Positions 1 to 5,100 of a DNA stretch of 6,093 nt are shown here, in pieces. Where the stretch lies: NCBI GenBank assembly GCA_018267355.1, contig JAFDYP010000524.1:1-6093 (forward strand). The letters are read 5' to 3'. Position numbers and translations under genes: made by a program. Within the stretch, counting starts at the first letter, position 1. Each line of letters starts with the position of its first letter. Below the pieces are notes generated by a model, which did no database searches, was not told where the DNA came from, and worked only from the letters and a program-made list of their open reading frames with translations. This stretch comes from Bacteroidota bacterium (GTDB lineage: Bacteria; Bacteroidota; Bacteroidia; Chitinophagales; LD1).

Positions 1-1778
1 CCTGCGCCATGTCTTTCACCGCAGGTGCTCCCGTGAATGTGCCGGGCTGCCGGCTCTATCGCACGGGCCATGATAGCACGAGCTACAACTTTGACGCAGG
101 CAGTGCCTCCATAGCAGATCGCAATGGCCACCTCTTGTTTTATACCGATGGGGAATGGGTCTGGGATGACCGCGACCCTGTGACGCCCAATGGCCGTGGC
201 CTCAGGCATGGCCCATCCTCATCTGTACAAGCCTCCCTCATCCTACCCATGCCGGGAGATACCAATCTCTATTACATTTTCACTGCCACAGGCAATTACT
301 TTTACATCAATACCCCCACAGATACCGGCTACTACTACAGCATCTTTGACCGGCGGCTGAATGGCGGTCACGGAGATGTGACCGGCACCAAAAATGTGCG
401 ACTGTATAAATGGAACACCGGAGCGCTCGCAGCCACACACAATGCGCGCCACAACGGCTTCTGGATAGTCACCCATGGACAGAGAGATTCCTTTGTCTGC
501 TATCAGCTCACAGCGGCAGGGCTCTCGGCTCCTGTATACTCCCGGGCGGGAGGACTGTGGGATACCACCCTCTTGTTCACACGCTATAACCTCGGCATTT
601 CATTTACTATGGATGGCCAGCGGCTCACCTACCCGGTAGATGGCGGTAGGTTTGCGATATGTGACTTTGATCCTGCCACTGGCCGCGTATCCGGTGCTAT
701 CACAGTGGGCCCTATGAGCAGCCTGTATTCTATGGCTATCAGTTACACCATTTTCTCTCCTGATGGCACCAAGCTCTATGCTACAGAAAACAACCGCGGG
801 ATGCTCTGGCAGTTTGATGTCACCAGCCGCTCGCCCGCTGCGATACTGGCCTCGCGCTATACGGTGGATAGTGTCGGGTGGCTTTCTACCTATGGCGGTA
901 TGCAGAATGGGCCGGATGGCAAGATCTATGTGGCCAGGTTTCAGACAGAAGAGCTGGGCGTGATCCAGCATCCCGATGCTGCGGGTGCTCAGTGTGCCTT
1001 TGCACCACATGGCTACAGCCTGGGCCACTCCACGGTACTGTTTGGCCTGCCCAATGTCGTCTTCTCCTCCTTTGGGCCACCGCTCTGCCAGCCCAGCAAT
1101 ACACCCATCAATGGCGCCATCTGTGTAGACCTCCCGTATGACTTTCACGGCAGGCAGCTCAGCTCGCCCGGTATCTATCGCGATACCTTTCAGACCTACT
1201 ATGGCTGTGATAGCGTCATCACACTCTATCTGACCGTACAGCCGGCGCCTCAGGTCTCCCTTTCGCTCAGGCCTATGGTACAGCACGGCTACCTGCATGT
1301 GAGTGGCACGGATACATTTACCTGCCTGGGAGATCCGTCCTTTCTGCTCTCGGGGGGCTATCCTGCCGGCGGCACCTACTCCGGCGCAGATGTGACCGGC
1401 TACCGCTTTCAGCATACGGGCATGACTGCTACCACATCTGCCATCAGCTATACCTATACGGATACCAATGGCTGCTCTGCGCTGGCGCGCAAGGTGATCA
1501 AAGTAGAGGACTGCACCGCAGGCATACCAGACATGAGCGCTACCGGCACACTACACATCTACCCCGAGCCAAACAGTGGTACCCTGACGCTTCAGACGGC
1601 AGCTACCCACGGCAGCTACTATATCATCCGCGATCTCTCGGGCGCGGTAGTGATGCACGGCGCGATCACGCAGGAGCAGCAGCACATAGACATGACTGGT
1701 GCCAGCAGCGGTACCTATCTGCTCACAGTAGTAGCTGATGAAAAGGTAGAGACGGTGAAGGTGACTATAGCGCGATGA
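1..1778 (+). CDS. Secreted propeller-like surface protein with C-terminal T9SS-type sorting domain (5' partial)
   Basis: The frame is open to the left edge (first full codon at 3), and the start and signal peptide are missing. The first ATG in the window, at 9, falls inside a conserved block: CAMSFTAGAPV matches the point where related Bacteroidota proteins read FG..AGLSF..G.PV. Residue numbers below count from that ATG. Residues 1-350 resemble the propeller-like N-terminal region of these proteins, with GSASIADRNGHLLFYTDG near 31, LYYIFT near 87 and SPDGTKLYATEN near 249. Residues about 365-415 form a module ending in GCDSVITLYLTV, residues 437-502 are an Ig-like module (PAGGTYSG, YTYTDTNGCS), and residues 515-589 (LHIYPEPNSGTLTL to VETVKVTIAR) are a type A sorting domain. 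From family knowledge, such proteins cross the outer membrane by type IX secretion and are released or anchored. The ligand or substrate is unknown. The gene ends 72 bp before a convergent gene. Confidence 0.88.
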   Translation, partial: CAMSFTAGAPVNVPGCRLYRTGHDSTSYNFDAGSASIADRNGHLLFYTDGEWVWDDRDPVTPNGRGLRHGPSSSVQASLILPMPGDTNLYYIFTATGNYFYINTPTDTGYYYSIFDRRLNGGHGDVTGTKNVRLYKWNTGALAATHNARHNGFWIVTHGQRDSFVCYQLTAAGLSAPVYSRAGGLWDTTLLFTRYNLGISFTMDGQRLTYPVDGGRFAICDFDPATGRVSGAITVGPMSSLYSMAISYTIFSPDGTKLYATENNRGMLWQFDVTSRSPAAILASRYTVDSVGWLSTYGGMQNGPDGKIYVARFQTEELGVIQHPDAAGAQCAFAPHGYSLGHSTVLFGLPNVVFSSFGPPLCQPSNTPINGAICVDLPYDFHGRQLSSPGIYRDTFQTYYGCDSVITLYLTVQPAPQVSLSLRPMVQHGYLHVSGTDTFTCLGDPSFLLSGGYPAGGTYSGADVTGYRFQHTGMTATTSAISYTYTDTNGCSALARKVIKVEDCTAGIPDMSATGTLHIYPEPNSGTLTLQTAATHGSYYIIRDLSGAVVMHGAITQEQQHIDMTGASSGTYLLTVVADEKVETVKVTIAR

Positions 1779-1803
1779 GGAGTTGATAATGGATAACCTC
1801 GCA

Positions 1804-1839
1804 GTCGTTGTTGATGCTTCGCCAAACTGTAACAGCGGC
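1804..1839. repeat. Diverged ~36-bp intergenic repeat, copy A
   Basis: This stretch aligns without gaps to 2166-2201 in the same orientation, with 27 of 36 positions identical by my count. It starts GTCGTTG, has GCTTCGC then AAAC in the middle, and ends CGGC. It lies in the convergent gap after the surface-protein gene. A short hairpin (GAGTA at 1843-1847, TACTC at 1852-1856, 4-nt loop) follows and covers the stop codon of the minus-strand membrane-protein gene. The two copies bracket that gene. Confidence 0.5.
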
Positions 1840-1850
1840 AAGGAGTACTG

Positions 1851-2105
1851 CTACTCACTCTGGCGCAGGCGCCTCACAGCCGATCGTATGAAGACAAATA
1901 TCAGGTACAGCGCAGAGAACATAAAGATGTAGCCCGCCAGAATTATACCCCACCACACGCTAGTGAAAATAATGTCGTAAAGGTCGTACATATCGAACCG
2001 CAATAGATCATACCGCAGGTCGATCACTACCATCAGCCGGAATGTGAGCAGGGCCACAGATGCAGCTATTAGCAGCCTGATAGCGATCTTGGTTCCTTTG
2101 GTCAT
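1851..2105 (-). CDS. Small two-helix inner-membrane protein, unknown function
   Basis: I do not recognise a family. With the ATG at 2105 the product is 84 residues: a short basic N-terminus (MTKGTKIAIR), a first hydrophobic helix at about 8-27, a tyrosine- and aspartate-rich loop at about 28-46 (RYDLLRFDMYDLYD), a second hydrophobic helix at about 48-74, and a basic tail (RSAVRRLRQ). Basic ends on both sides suggest a hairpin with both termini in the cytoplasm. The frame stays open further upstream to a TTG at 2156, but the added residues (MRYAARGHGQTQNP) are polar and come from repeat-like DNA, so I prefer the ATG. That ATG overlaps, as ATGA, the stop of a 10-codon frame beginning at 2134, which I regard as chance. 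The gene is convergent with the surface-protein gene and follows the transpeptidase gene on the same strand, 137 bp downstream, so shared transcription is possible. Confidence 0.6.
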   Translation of the reverse strand: MTKGTKIAIRLLIAASVALLTFRLMVVIDLRYDLLRFDMYDLYDIIFTSVWWGIILAGYIFMFSALYLIFVFIRSAVRRLRQSE

Positions 2106-2165
2106 TCGGCTGATCGGGTTTTGCGTTTGTCCATGTCCTCGCGCAGCGTAGCGCAAGCTGTGTTT

Positions 2166-2201
2166 GTCGTTGGTAGCGCTTCGCTAAACACTGACAACGG
2201 C
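2166..2201. repeat. Diverged ~36-bp intergenic repeat, copy B
   Basis: This is the partner of 1804-1839. It contains a perfect small hairpin, TAGCG-CTT-CGCTA at 2175-2187, which is degraded in copy A. A second GC-rich self-complementary patch (GCGC-AGCGTA-GCGC, 2141-2154) sits beside it. It lies between the transpeptidase gene and the small membrane-protein gene. Confidence 0.5.
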
Positions 2202-2206
2202 GTTTG

Positions 2207-2238
2207 GTAAATCCGTAATTCAGTAATTCTGTAAATAT
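2207..2238. repeat. Four-unit tandem array, period 8 bp, word GTAAWT
   Basis: GTAAAT at 2207, GTAATT at 2215, GTAATT at 2223 and GTAAAT at 2231 are spaced exactly 8 bp apart, with variable dinucleotides between them. The array begins 4 bp beyond the transpeptidase stop codon (2243-2245) on its 3' side. The outer two units share one spelling and the inner two another. There is no T-run or strong stem, so it is not an ordinary terminator. Confidence 0.6.
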
Positions 2239-2242
2239 AAAA

Positions 2243-2884
2243 CTACTTGGCGTAGATATACAGCAGGGAGCCGTTGGCGAGGATGGGGAGCAGCTTCTTC
2301 ATAGCTGTCTCTGGCAGTGCCGGACAGCCGAAGCTCTTGCCGCAGTAGCCATACTGATGGATAAAGGACTCAGCAGCATACCAGGCACCGTGTATGATGA
2401 TCTCACGCGCGCGTGCATTGTCATTGATACCCTTCTCCAGGCCATCGAGCAGGAGGGAGGGGCCGTGCAGCGCCGTCTGTATCTGCTCGCCTACGCGAAA
2501 GAAACCCTTGCTGCTCTTGTGGCTCTCCATCACATTGCTAAAGCTGGTGGCCATCAGGTCGCCGCTGTTCTTGCCATGTGCTACAAAGGTATTGGAGATC
2601 ACCTGCTTCTTGTCCAGGTCTACCACCACAAAGCGCTTTTCATTAGACGCTTTGGTAAAGTCACAGATGGCCACGATGTGCTTGGCTGGTTTGTACCTGT
2701 CATAGCCGGCCATACATTTGCTGAAAGCATCGTAGGGTATCAGCCCCGCCAGGTGGCAGTCTGTATAGAGCTGGCGCGTCTGGTCGGTCGCTGCCTCAGC
2801 CACATGGTGCGCCACCGGGGTAGCGTCTTCTTTCACTCCTGCTCCGGTGAGCAAAAGCGCGAAAAGGATACTAAGATAGTGCAT
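2243..2884 (-). CDS. Exported murein L,D-transpeptidase catalytic-domain protein (YkuD_2 type)
   Basis: The product is 213 residues. A short hydrophobic N-terminus (MHYLSILFALLLTGAG) looks like a signal peptide, so the enzyme should act in the periplasm. The catalytic domain spans about 65-213 and carries the marks of the Bacteroidota YkuD_2 group: VVVDLD at 86-91, VAHGKNSG at 101-108, FSN at 115-117, HKSSKGFF at 122-129, LDGLEKGINDNARARE at 146-161, HG at 165-166, and the active-site segment KSFGCPALP, with the expected nucleophile Cys187 and partner His165. From family knowledge, L,D-transpeptidases form 3-3 cross-links or attach proteins to peptidoglycan stem peptides; the reaction of this member is not known. 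The ATG at 2884 is the only start that keeps the signal peptide. The gene stands alone, with a perfect dyad and a -7-like box in front of it. Confidence 0.88.
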   Translation of the reverse strand: MHYLSILFALLLTGAGVKEDATPVAHHVAEAATDQTRQLYTDCHLAGLIPYDAFSKCMAGYDRYKPAKHIVAICDFTKASNEKRFVVVDLDKKQVISNTFVAHGKNSGDLMATSFSNVMESHKSSKGFFRVGEQIQTALHGPSLLLDGLEKGINDNARAREIIIHGAWYAAESFIHQYGYCGKSFGCPALPETAMKKLLPILANGSLLYIYAK

Positions 2885-2894
2885 ACTTGATAAA

Positions 2895-2922
2895 CGAATA
2901 TACGGCTAACTTAGTCTAAGTT
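2895..2922 (-). promoter_or_regulatory. Putative promoter with perfect 15-bp operator-like dyad for the transpeptidase gene
   Basis: AACTTAG-T-CTAAGTT at 2908-2922 is a perfect inverted repeat with 7-bp arms. Immediately downstream on the minus strand, 2895-2902 reads TATATTCG, one mismatch from the Bacteroidota -7 box TAnnTTTG, 10 bp before the ATG. A dyad directly upstream of a -7 box is where a dimeric regulator could block or assist RNA polymerase. I see no clear -33 TTTG. The promoter and operator roles are inferred. Confidence 0.4.
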
Positions 2923-3025
2923 TACACCAGACGGCACCTATTTTGAGGAATTTTTAGAGTGGGGAATATTATCCCTCAGTGAGTGGCACCGGGCGGCAGC
3001 GATTTAGCTGATATATGTCAGTGCT

Positions 3026-3226
3026 TTATGCCCGCGCGTCGTCACTCGTAGTACGCACCAGCCCTATGCCTGACACAAAGAAGAGCAGCCCCAGTATGCC
3101 ATAGACCACGAGGGCCTTGACATCACGCATGCCACCCTGCGTATTCATAAAGAGGAAGGCGCCGTAGATCAGGCCCGCTATACCCAGCACGGTGAGTATG
3201 CTGCCAAATATCCTTTTGAGATTCAT
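3026..3226 (-). CDS. Conserved small two-helix membrane protein (66 residues)
   Basis: The product is MNLKRIFGSILTVLGIAGL followed by a YGAFLF stretch, a polar loop (NTQGGMRDVK), a second helix (ALVVYGILGLLFFVSGIGLV) and a short charged tail (RTTSDDARA). The helices lie at about 6-27 and 38-58. It resembles short uncharacterised proteins that I recall from Chitinophagaceae and related families, usually with the same NxxGGxRDxKALVxYGILGLxFFxxGIxLV pattern. No function is known to me. The ATG at 3226 gives a complete protein with a basic N-terminus. The gene lies 141 bp upstream of the transpeptidase start on the same strand, and its upstream side holds the large GTTCA-word hairpins. Confidence 0.78.
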   Translation of the reverse strand: MNLKRIFGSILTVLGIAGLIYGAFLFMNTQGGMRDVKALVVYGILGLLFFVSGIGLVRTTSDDARA

Positions 3227-3293
3227 GGTTGTTGTTTTTACTAACCGTGGTAAACCATAAAGCGTGCCAGTGGTGCTTGGGCTGTTCCATCCT

Positions 3294-3345
3294 GTTCACG
3301 ATGTTCACGGTGTTCACGCTCCCCGTGAACGTGAACAGCGTGAAC
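3294..3345. repeat. GTTCAC/GTGAAC mirrored array (3+3 copies)
   Basis: GTTCAC starts at 3294, 3303 and 3312 (period 9). The inverse word GTGAAC then starts at 3325, 3331 and 3340. Folded on itself, GTTCACG at 3312-3318 pairs with CGTGAAC at 3324-3330 around the loop CTCCC. The middle words pair after a 3-nt bulge, and the outer words pair with only one unpaired position in the linkers. It lies 68-119 bp upstream of the 66-residue membrane-protein start. Confidence 0.75.
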
Positions 3346-3363
3346 AAGCTGATCAATAGTAAA

Positions 3364-3434
3364 GTGTTCAAGGTACTGTTCAATCCGGTGTTCAAGTGAG
3401 GATTGAACGCCAGATTGAACGCCAGATTGAACAC
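3364..3434. repeat. GTTCAA/TTGAAC mirrored array (3+3 copies, period 12)
   Basis: GTTCAA starts at 3366, 3378 and 3390. TTGAAC starts at 3403, 3415 and 3427. All copies within each half are exactly 12 bp apart. The halves form one imperfect hairpin with a 7-nt loop (3396-3402) and outer ends GTGTTCAA and TTGAACAC. In the inner pair of linkers most positions also pair; in the outer linkers most do not. The right half contains an almost exact tandem repeat of GATTGAACGCCA. No T-run follows, so it is not a typical terminator. Confidence 0.75.
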
Positions 3435-3499
3435 CTGAGCCAGCCGGCAGGTGTCATTAATTTACTTTCCTGAAAATGCGAAAAATGGTTATATTTTGC

Positions 3500-3507
3500 T
3501 ATATTTG
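3500..3507 (+). promoter_or_regulatory. Candidate Bacteroidota -7 promoter box (TATATTTG) without a downstream gene nearby
   Basis: TATATTTG is an exact match to TAnnTTTG. It is embedded in ATATTTTGCTATA (3491-3503), a 13-mer that recurs exactly at 5984-5996 in front of the QCAMC gene. No -33 TTTG is visible at the expected spacing. A transcript starting near 3513-3515 would run through the structured repeat region, about 515 bp before the next plus-strand gene. Confidence 0.35.
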
Positions 3508-3539
3508 CGTTATCATTCCTTTAGCGGCCTGTGAGCTGA

Positions 3540-3563
3540 TATACTATATACATACATAGTATA
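3540..3563. repeat. AT-rich hairpin, 8-bp perfect arms
   Basis: TATACTAT at 3540-3547 and ATAGTATA at 3556-3563 are perfect inverse copies around the 8-bp loop ATACATAC. It lies about 33 bp downstream of the TATATTTG box, so it could be an operator or an RNA stem, but AT-only stems of this size also arise by chance. Confidence 0.45.
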
Positions 3564-3622
3564 CATGCGCAGTTATTTTACTGGGAAAGCAGTAAGTCCT
3601 TTCTTACTCTTAGCCGCTTGTC

Positions 3623-3664
3623 GTCACTGCGACGACTCCCGATACTTCGGGTGACGAAGCAATC
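3623..3664 (+). repeat. ATTGCGAGG/CGAAGCAATC-type intergenic repeat, copy 1
   Basis: The unit begins GTCACTGCGA and ends GACGAAGCAATC, with a central hairpin CCCGA-TACT-TCGGG at 3638-3651. Copy 2 is inverted at 3729-3769. I recall similar repeats, framed by ATTGCGAGG and CGAAGCAATC around a variable stem, scattered through intergenic DNA of many bacteria. An alternative stem, GTCGTC-ACTGC-GACGAC (3620-3636), overlaps the left end. Confidence 0.6.
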
Positions 3665-3728
3665 AGTAGCGTGCCACCGGTGACCATTCTATGCTCACTA
3701 CTGACGGGCTACGGTGTCTGTAGATGCG

Positions 3729-3769
3729 GATTGCTTCGTCGTACCGAGGCGGTACTTCCTCGCAATGGC
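3729..3769 (-). repeat. ATTGCGAGG/CGAAGCAATC-type intergenic repeat, copy 2 (inverted)
   Basis: Read on the minus strand, this begins GCCATTGCGAGGA and ends GACGAAGCAATC, and its outer ATTGC and GCAAT pair. Its central stem GTACC-GAGGC-GGTAC (3741-3755 on the plus strand) differs in sequence from that of copy 1 but occupies the same place. The 12-bp GATTGCTTCGTC at 3729-3740 is the perfect inverse of 3653-3664. A second nested pair (TCAGTAG 3663-3669, CTACTGA 3698-3704) lies between the copies, so the region can form one large cruciform or RNA fold. Confidence 0.6.
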
Positions 3770-3783
3770 TTTAAGTACATTTT

Positions 3784-3798
3784 CTTTATCTGATAAAG
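3784..3798. repeat. Perfect 15-bp dyad CTTTATC-T-GATAAAG
   Basis: The arms are perfect 7-bp inverse copies with a single central base, the same geometry as the dyad at 2908-2922 but with a different sequence. An overlapping pair, GGCTTTA (3767-3773) and TAAAGCC (3794-3800), offers a competing larger stem. No gene start lies within 200 bp. Confidence 0.45.
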
Positions 3799-3811
3799 CC
3801 TTGACTCTGCT

Positions 3812-3867
3812 CGTACACGTTTCCAGTTGTCCCACCTTCGCAGGCTGGGAAACAGGAAACCTGTACG
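3812..3867. repeat. Inverted repeat with GTTTCC/GGAAAC words
   Basis: CGTACACGTTTCC (3812-3824) is the inverse of GGAAACCTGTACG (3855-3867) at 12 of 13 positions, separated by 30 bp. GGAAAC also occurs at 3848, 7 bp before the copy at 3855, so the same word can pair in two registers. Like the GTTCA arrays upstream, it is built from one short word in both orientations. Confidence 0.55.
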
Positions 3868-4030
3868 TCGCTATCGTCAGGCTGCTGCCTGTATCTGCAT
3901 GGATATACTAGCTGGATAGGTACGGATATAAATATCAGCGGGCATTTATCAAAAGACGTTAAAACGGTGTGAGATCGTATGGAATGCGTGCAGGCTCCGC
4001 GTTATACCTCAAAACCAAAACGATCCAACC

Positions 4031-5068
4031 ATGTCTAAAACCACAGCCCTCTGCTGCACCGCAGCAGCAGCCCTCGCCATGACCTTCTCCTGCAGCCAGA
4101 GCAAGAAAGCCCCCGTAGAAGAAAGGACGATACTGGAGCAACCCGCCAATAGATCTGAGCATTCGCCTGCAGGCACGGAGATTCAAAGGTCGGCAGCAAA
4201 AGAGGAAAGCGAACACTCGCTCCAGGATAGCTATGCTGCCTCCGATGCCGCGAACGGAGCTGCATCAGAGCAGGAGCATTCTGCCGCACCAGCGCACGAC
4301 CTCAGCTCTGCTGCCGCAGCAGTGACAGATCACGATGGTATGCGCTTCGTACGAACGGCAGATATCCGATTTGAGGTACGCGATGTGGCCGAGGCCACCT
4401 ACGCCATGGAGGATATCACGACACACTACGGCGGCTTTGTGACGCACACAGACCTGCACAGCACCATACAGCGGCAGGAGACCGTGCAGGTGTCAGAGGA
4501 CTCATCACTCGAGCTGACCTGGTATACAGTGGAGAATGACATCACCCTACGCATCCCTGCCACACGTATGGACTCTGCCCTGCGGGCTATGACGCCGCTG
4601 GTGGGCTTTCTCGATCATCGTACCATCAGTGCAGACGAGGTCTCCGGCCGGCTGCTCGCAGAGGCTATGAAGCAGCAGCGCAATGCCGCCCACGAGCGCC
4701 GGATGAATAACGCGGTGGACAATCATCAGGTGAAATCAGACGACCTGACTCAGGTAGCCGAGGCTGCACTCACCGCGCGCGAGCAGGCAGATGATGCCAT
4801 ACTGGCCGCGCGCACTATGGAGAATCAGATCAGGTATAGCACCCTGCACTTTGTGGTCTATCAGCACGAGGCCGTGCGCCGCCTCCGCATAGCCAGCCCC
4901 AAAGCGATACCTCACTACGAGCGTCCGCTGCTGATGGAGGCGTGGGAGGCCGCACAGGATGGCTGGTATATCCTGCGTCATGTACTCGTTTTTATGATCC
5001 GCTGCTGGGCCTTTGTGCTGGTGGGTATCGCAGGCTATATGCTGTACCGCCTGCGGAGGAGAGGGTAG
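4031..5068 (+). CDS. DUF4349 domain lipoprotein with C-terminal membrane helix
   Basis: The product is 345 residues. The N-terminus MSKTTALCCTAAAALAMTFSC is a lipoprotein signal with probable lipidated Cys21; the box (TFSC) is a loose match. Residues 22-100 are a low-complexity Ala/Ser/Glu linker with SEHS or QEHS three times, at 42, 60 and 81. DUF4349 covers about 103-340: MRFVRTADIRFEVRDVAEA at 104-122, YGGFVT at 133-138, ITLRIPATRMDSAL at 171-184, a helical, probably coiled-coil stretch at about 202-265, then QIRYSTLHFVVYQ at 266-278. A helix at about 316-338 followed by RLRRRG would anchor the C-terminus with its end in the cytoplasm. The function of the family is unknown to me. The ATG at 4031 is chosen because it begins the signal peptide. 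The gene is convergent with the CHAD gene, 32 bp away, with no clear terminator between. Confidence 0.85.
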   Translation: MSKTTALCCTAAAALAMTFSCSQSKKAPVEERTILEQPANRSEHSPAGTEIQRSAAKEESEHSLQDSYAASDAANGAASEQEHSAAPAHDLSSAAAAVTDHDGMRFVRTADIRFEVRDVAEATYAMEDITTHYGGFVTHTDLHSTIQRQETVQVSEDSSLELTWYTVENDITLRIPATRMDSALRAMTPLVGFLDHRTISADEVSGRLLAEAMKQQRNAAHERRMNNAVDNHQVKSDDLTQVAEAALTAREQADDAILAARTMENQIRYSTLHFVVYQHEAVRRLRIASPKAIPHYERPLLMEAWEAAQDGWYILRHVLVFMIRCWAFVLVGIAGYMLYRLRRRG

Positions 5069-5100
5069 GAGGTCGCTATAGTGAGGCGAGGCCTTGCGGC

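Larger units (their letters stand above)
3435..4030. other. Long gene-poor intergenic region rich in inverted repeats
   Basis: I find no credible protein gene here. The longest frame (GTG at 3714 to 3911, plus strand) runs through the inverted repeats and shows no family resemblance. The region holds a TATATTTG box (3500-3507), an AT hairpin (3540-3563), an inverted pair of 41-42-bp repeats (3623-3769), a perfect dyad (3784-3798) and a 56-bp inverted repeat (3812-3867). The last ~160 bp before the DUF4349 start hold only a weak GATAT-AA-ATATC dyad at 3925-3936. No good -7 box is visible for that gene. Confidence 0.6.

Noticed and set aside
600..1415. Long 271-codon minus-strand frame inside the surface-protein gene
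   Set aside because: It is a shadow of the strongly supported plus-strand gene, with no domain-like composition of its own.
2105..2134. Ten-codon upstream frame (MDKRKTRSAE) whose stop overlaps the ATG of the small membrane-protein gene
   Set aside because: It is too short to judge, has no start signal, and sits in repeat-like DNA; the ATGA overlap is probably chance.
2357..2890. 177-codon plus-strand frame opposite the transpeptidase
   Set aside because: It is antisense to a gene with a complete catalytic signature, and its sequence resembles no domain I know.
3372..3392. tRNA T-arm-like GTTCAATCC
   Set aside because: It is one unit of the periodic array. No acceptor, D or anticodon stems can be built around it.
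3123..3434. Minus-strand 103-codon frame through the GTTCA arrays (FNLAFNLAFN-like repeats)
   Set aside because: It is open only because the 9- and 12-bp periods are multiples of three and lack stops in that frame. It overlaps the real 66-residue gene and has no plausible protein character.
3294..3434. CRISPR array
   Set aside because: Repeat words are 5-6 bp with 3-6-bp linkers and appear in both orientations; there are no 30-bp-class repeats and no cas genes.
3714..3911. Plus-strand 65-codon frame from a GTG
   Set aside because: It lies across inverted repeats, resembles no family I know, and lacks a promoter or start signal close by.
5069..5100. Terminator between the convergent DUF4349 and CHAD genes
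   Set aside because: A GC-rich near-palindrome (GCGAGGCCTTGC) is present but has no loop and no T-run on either strand.
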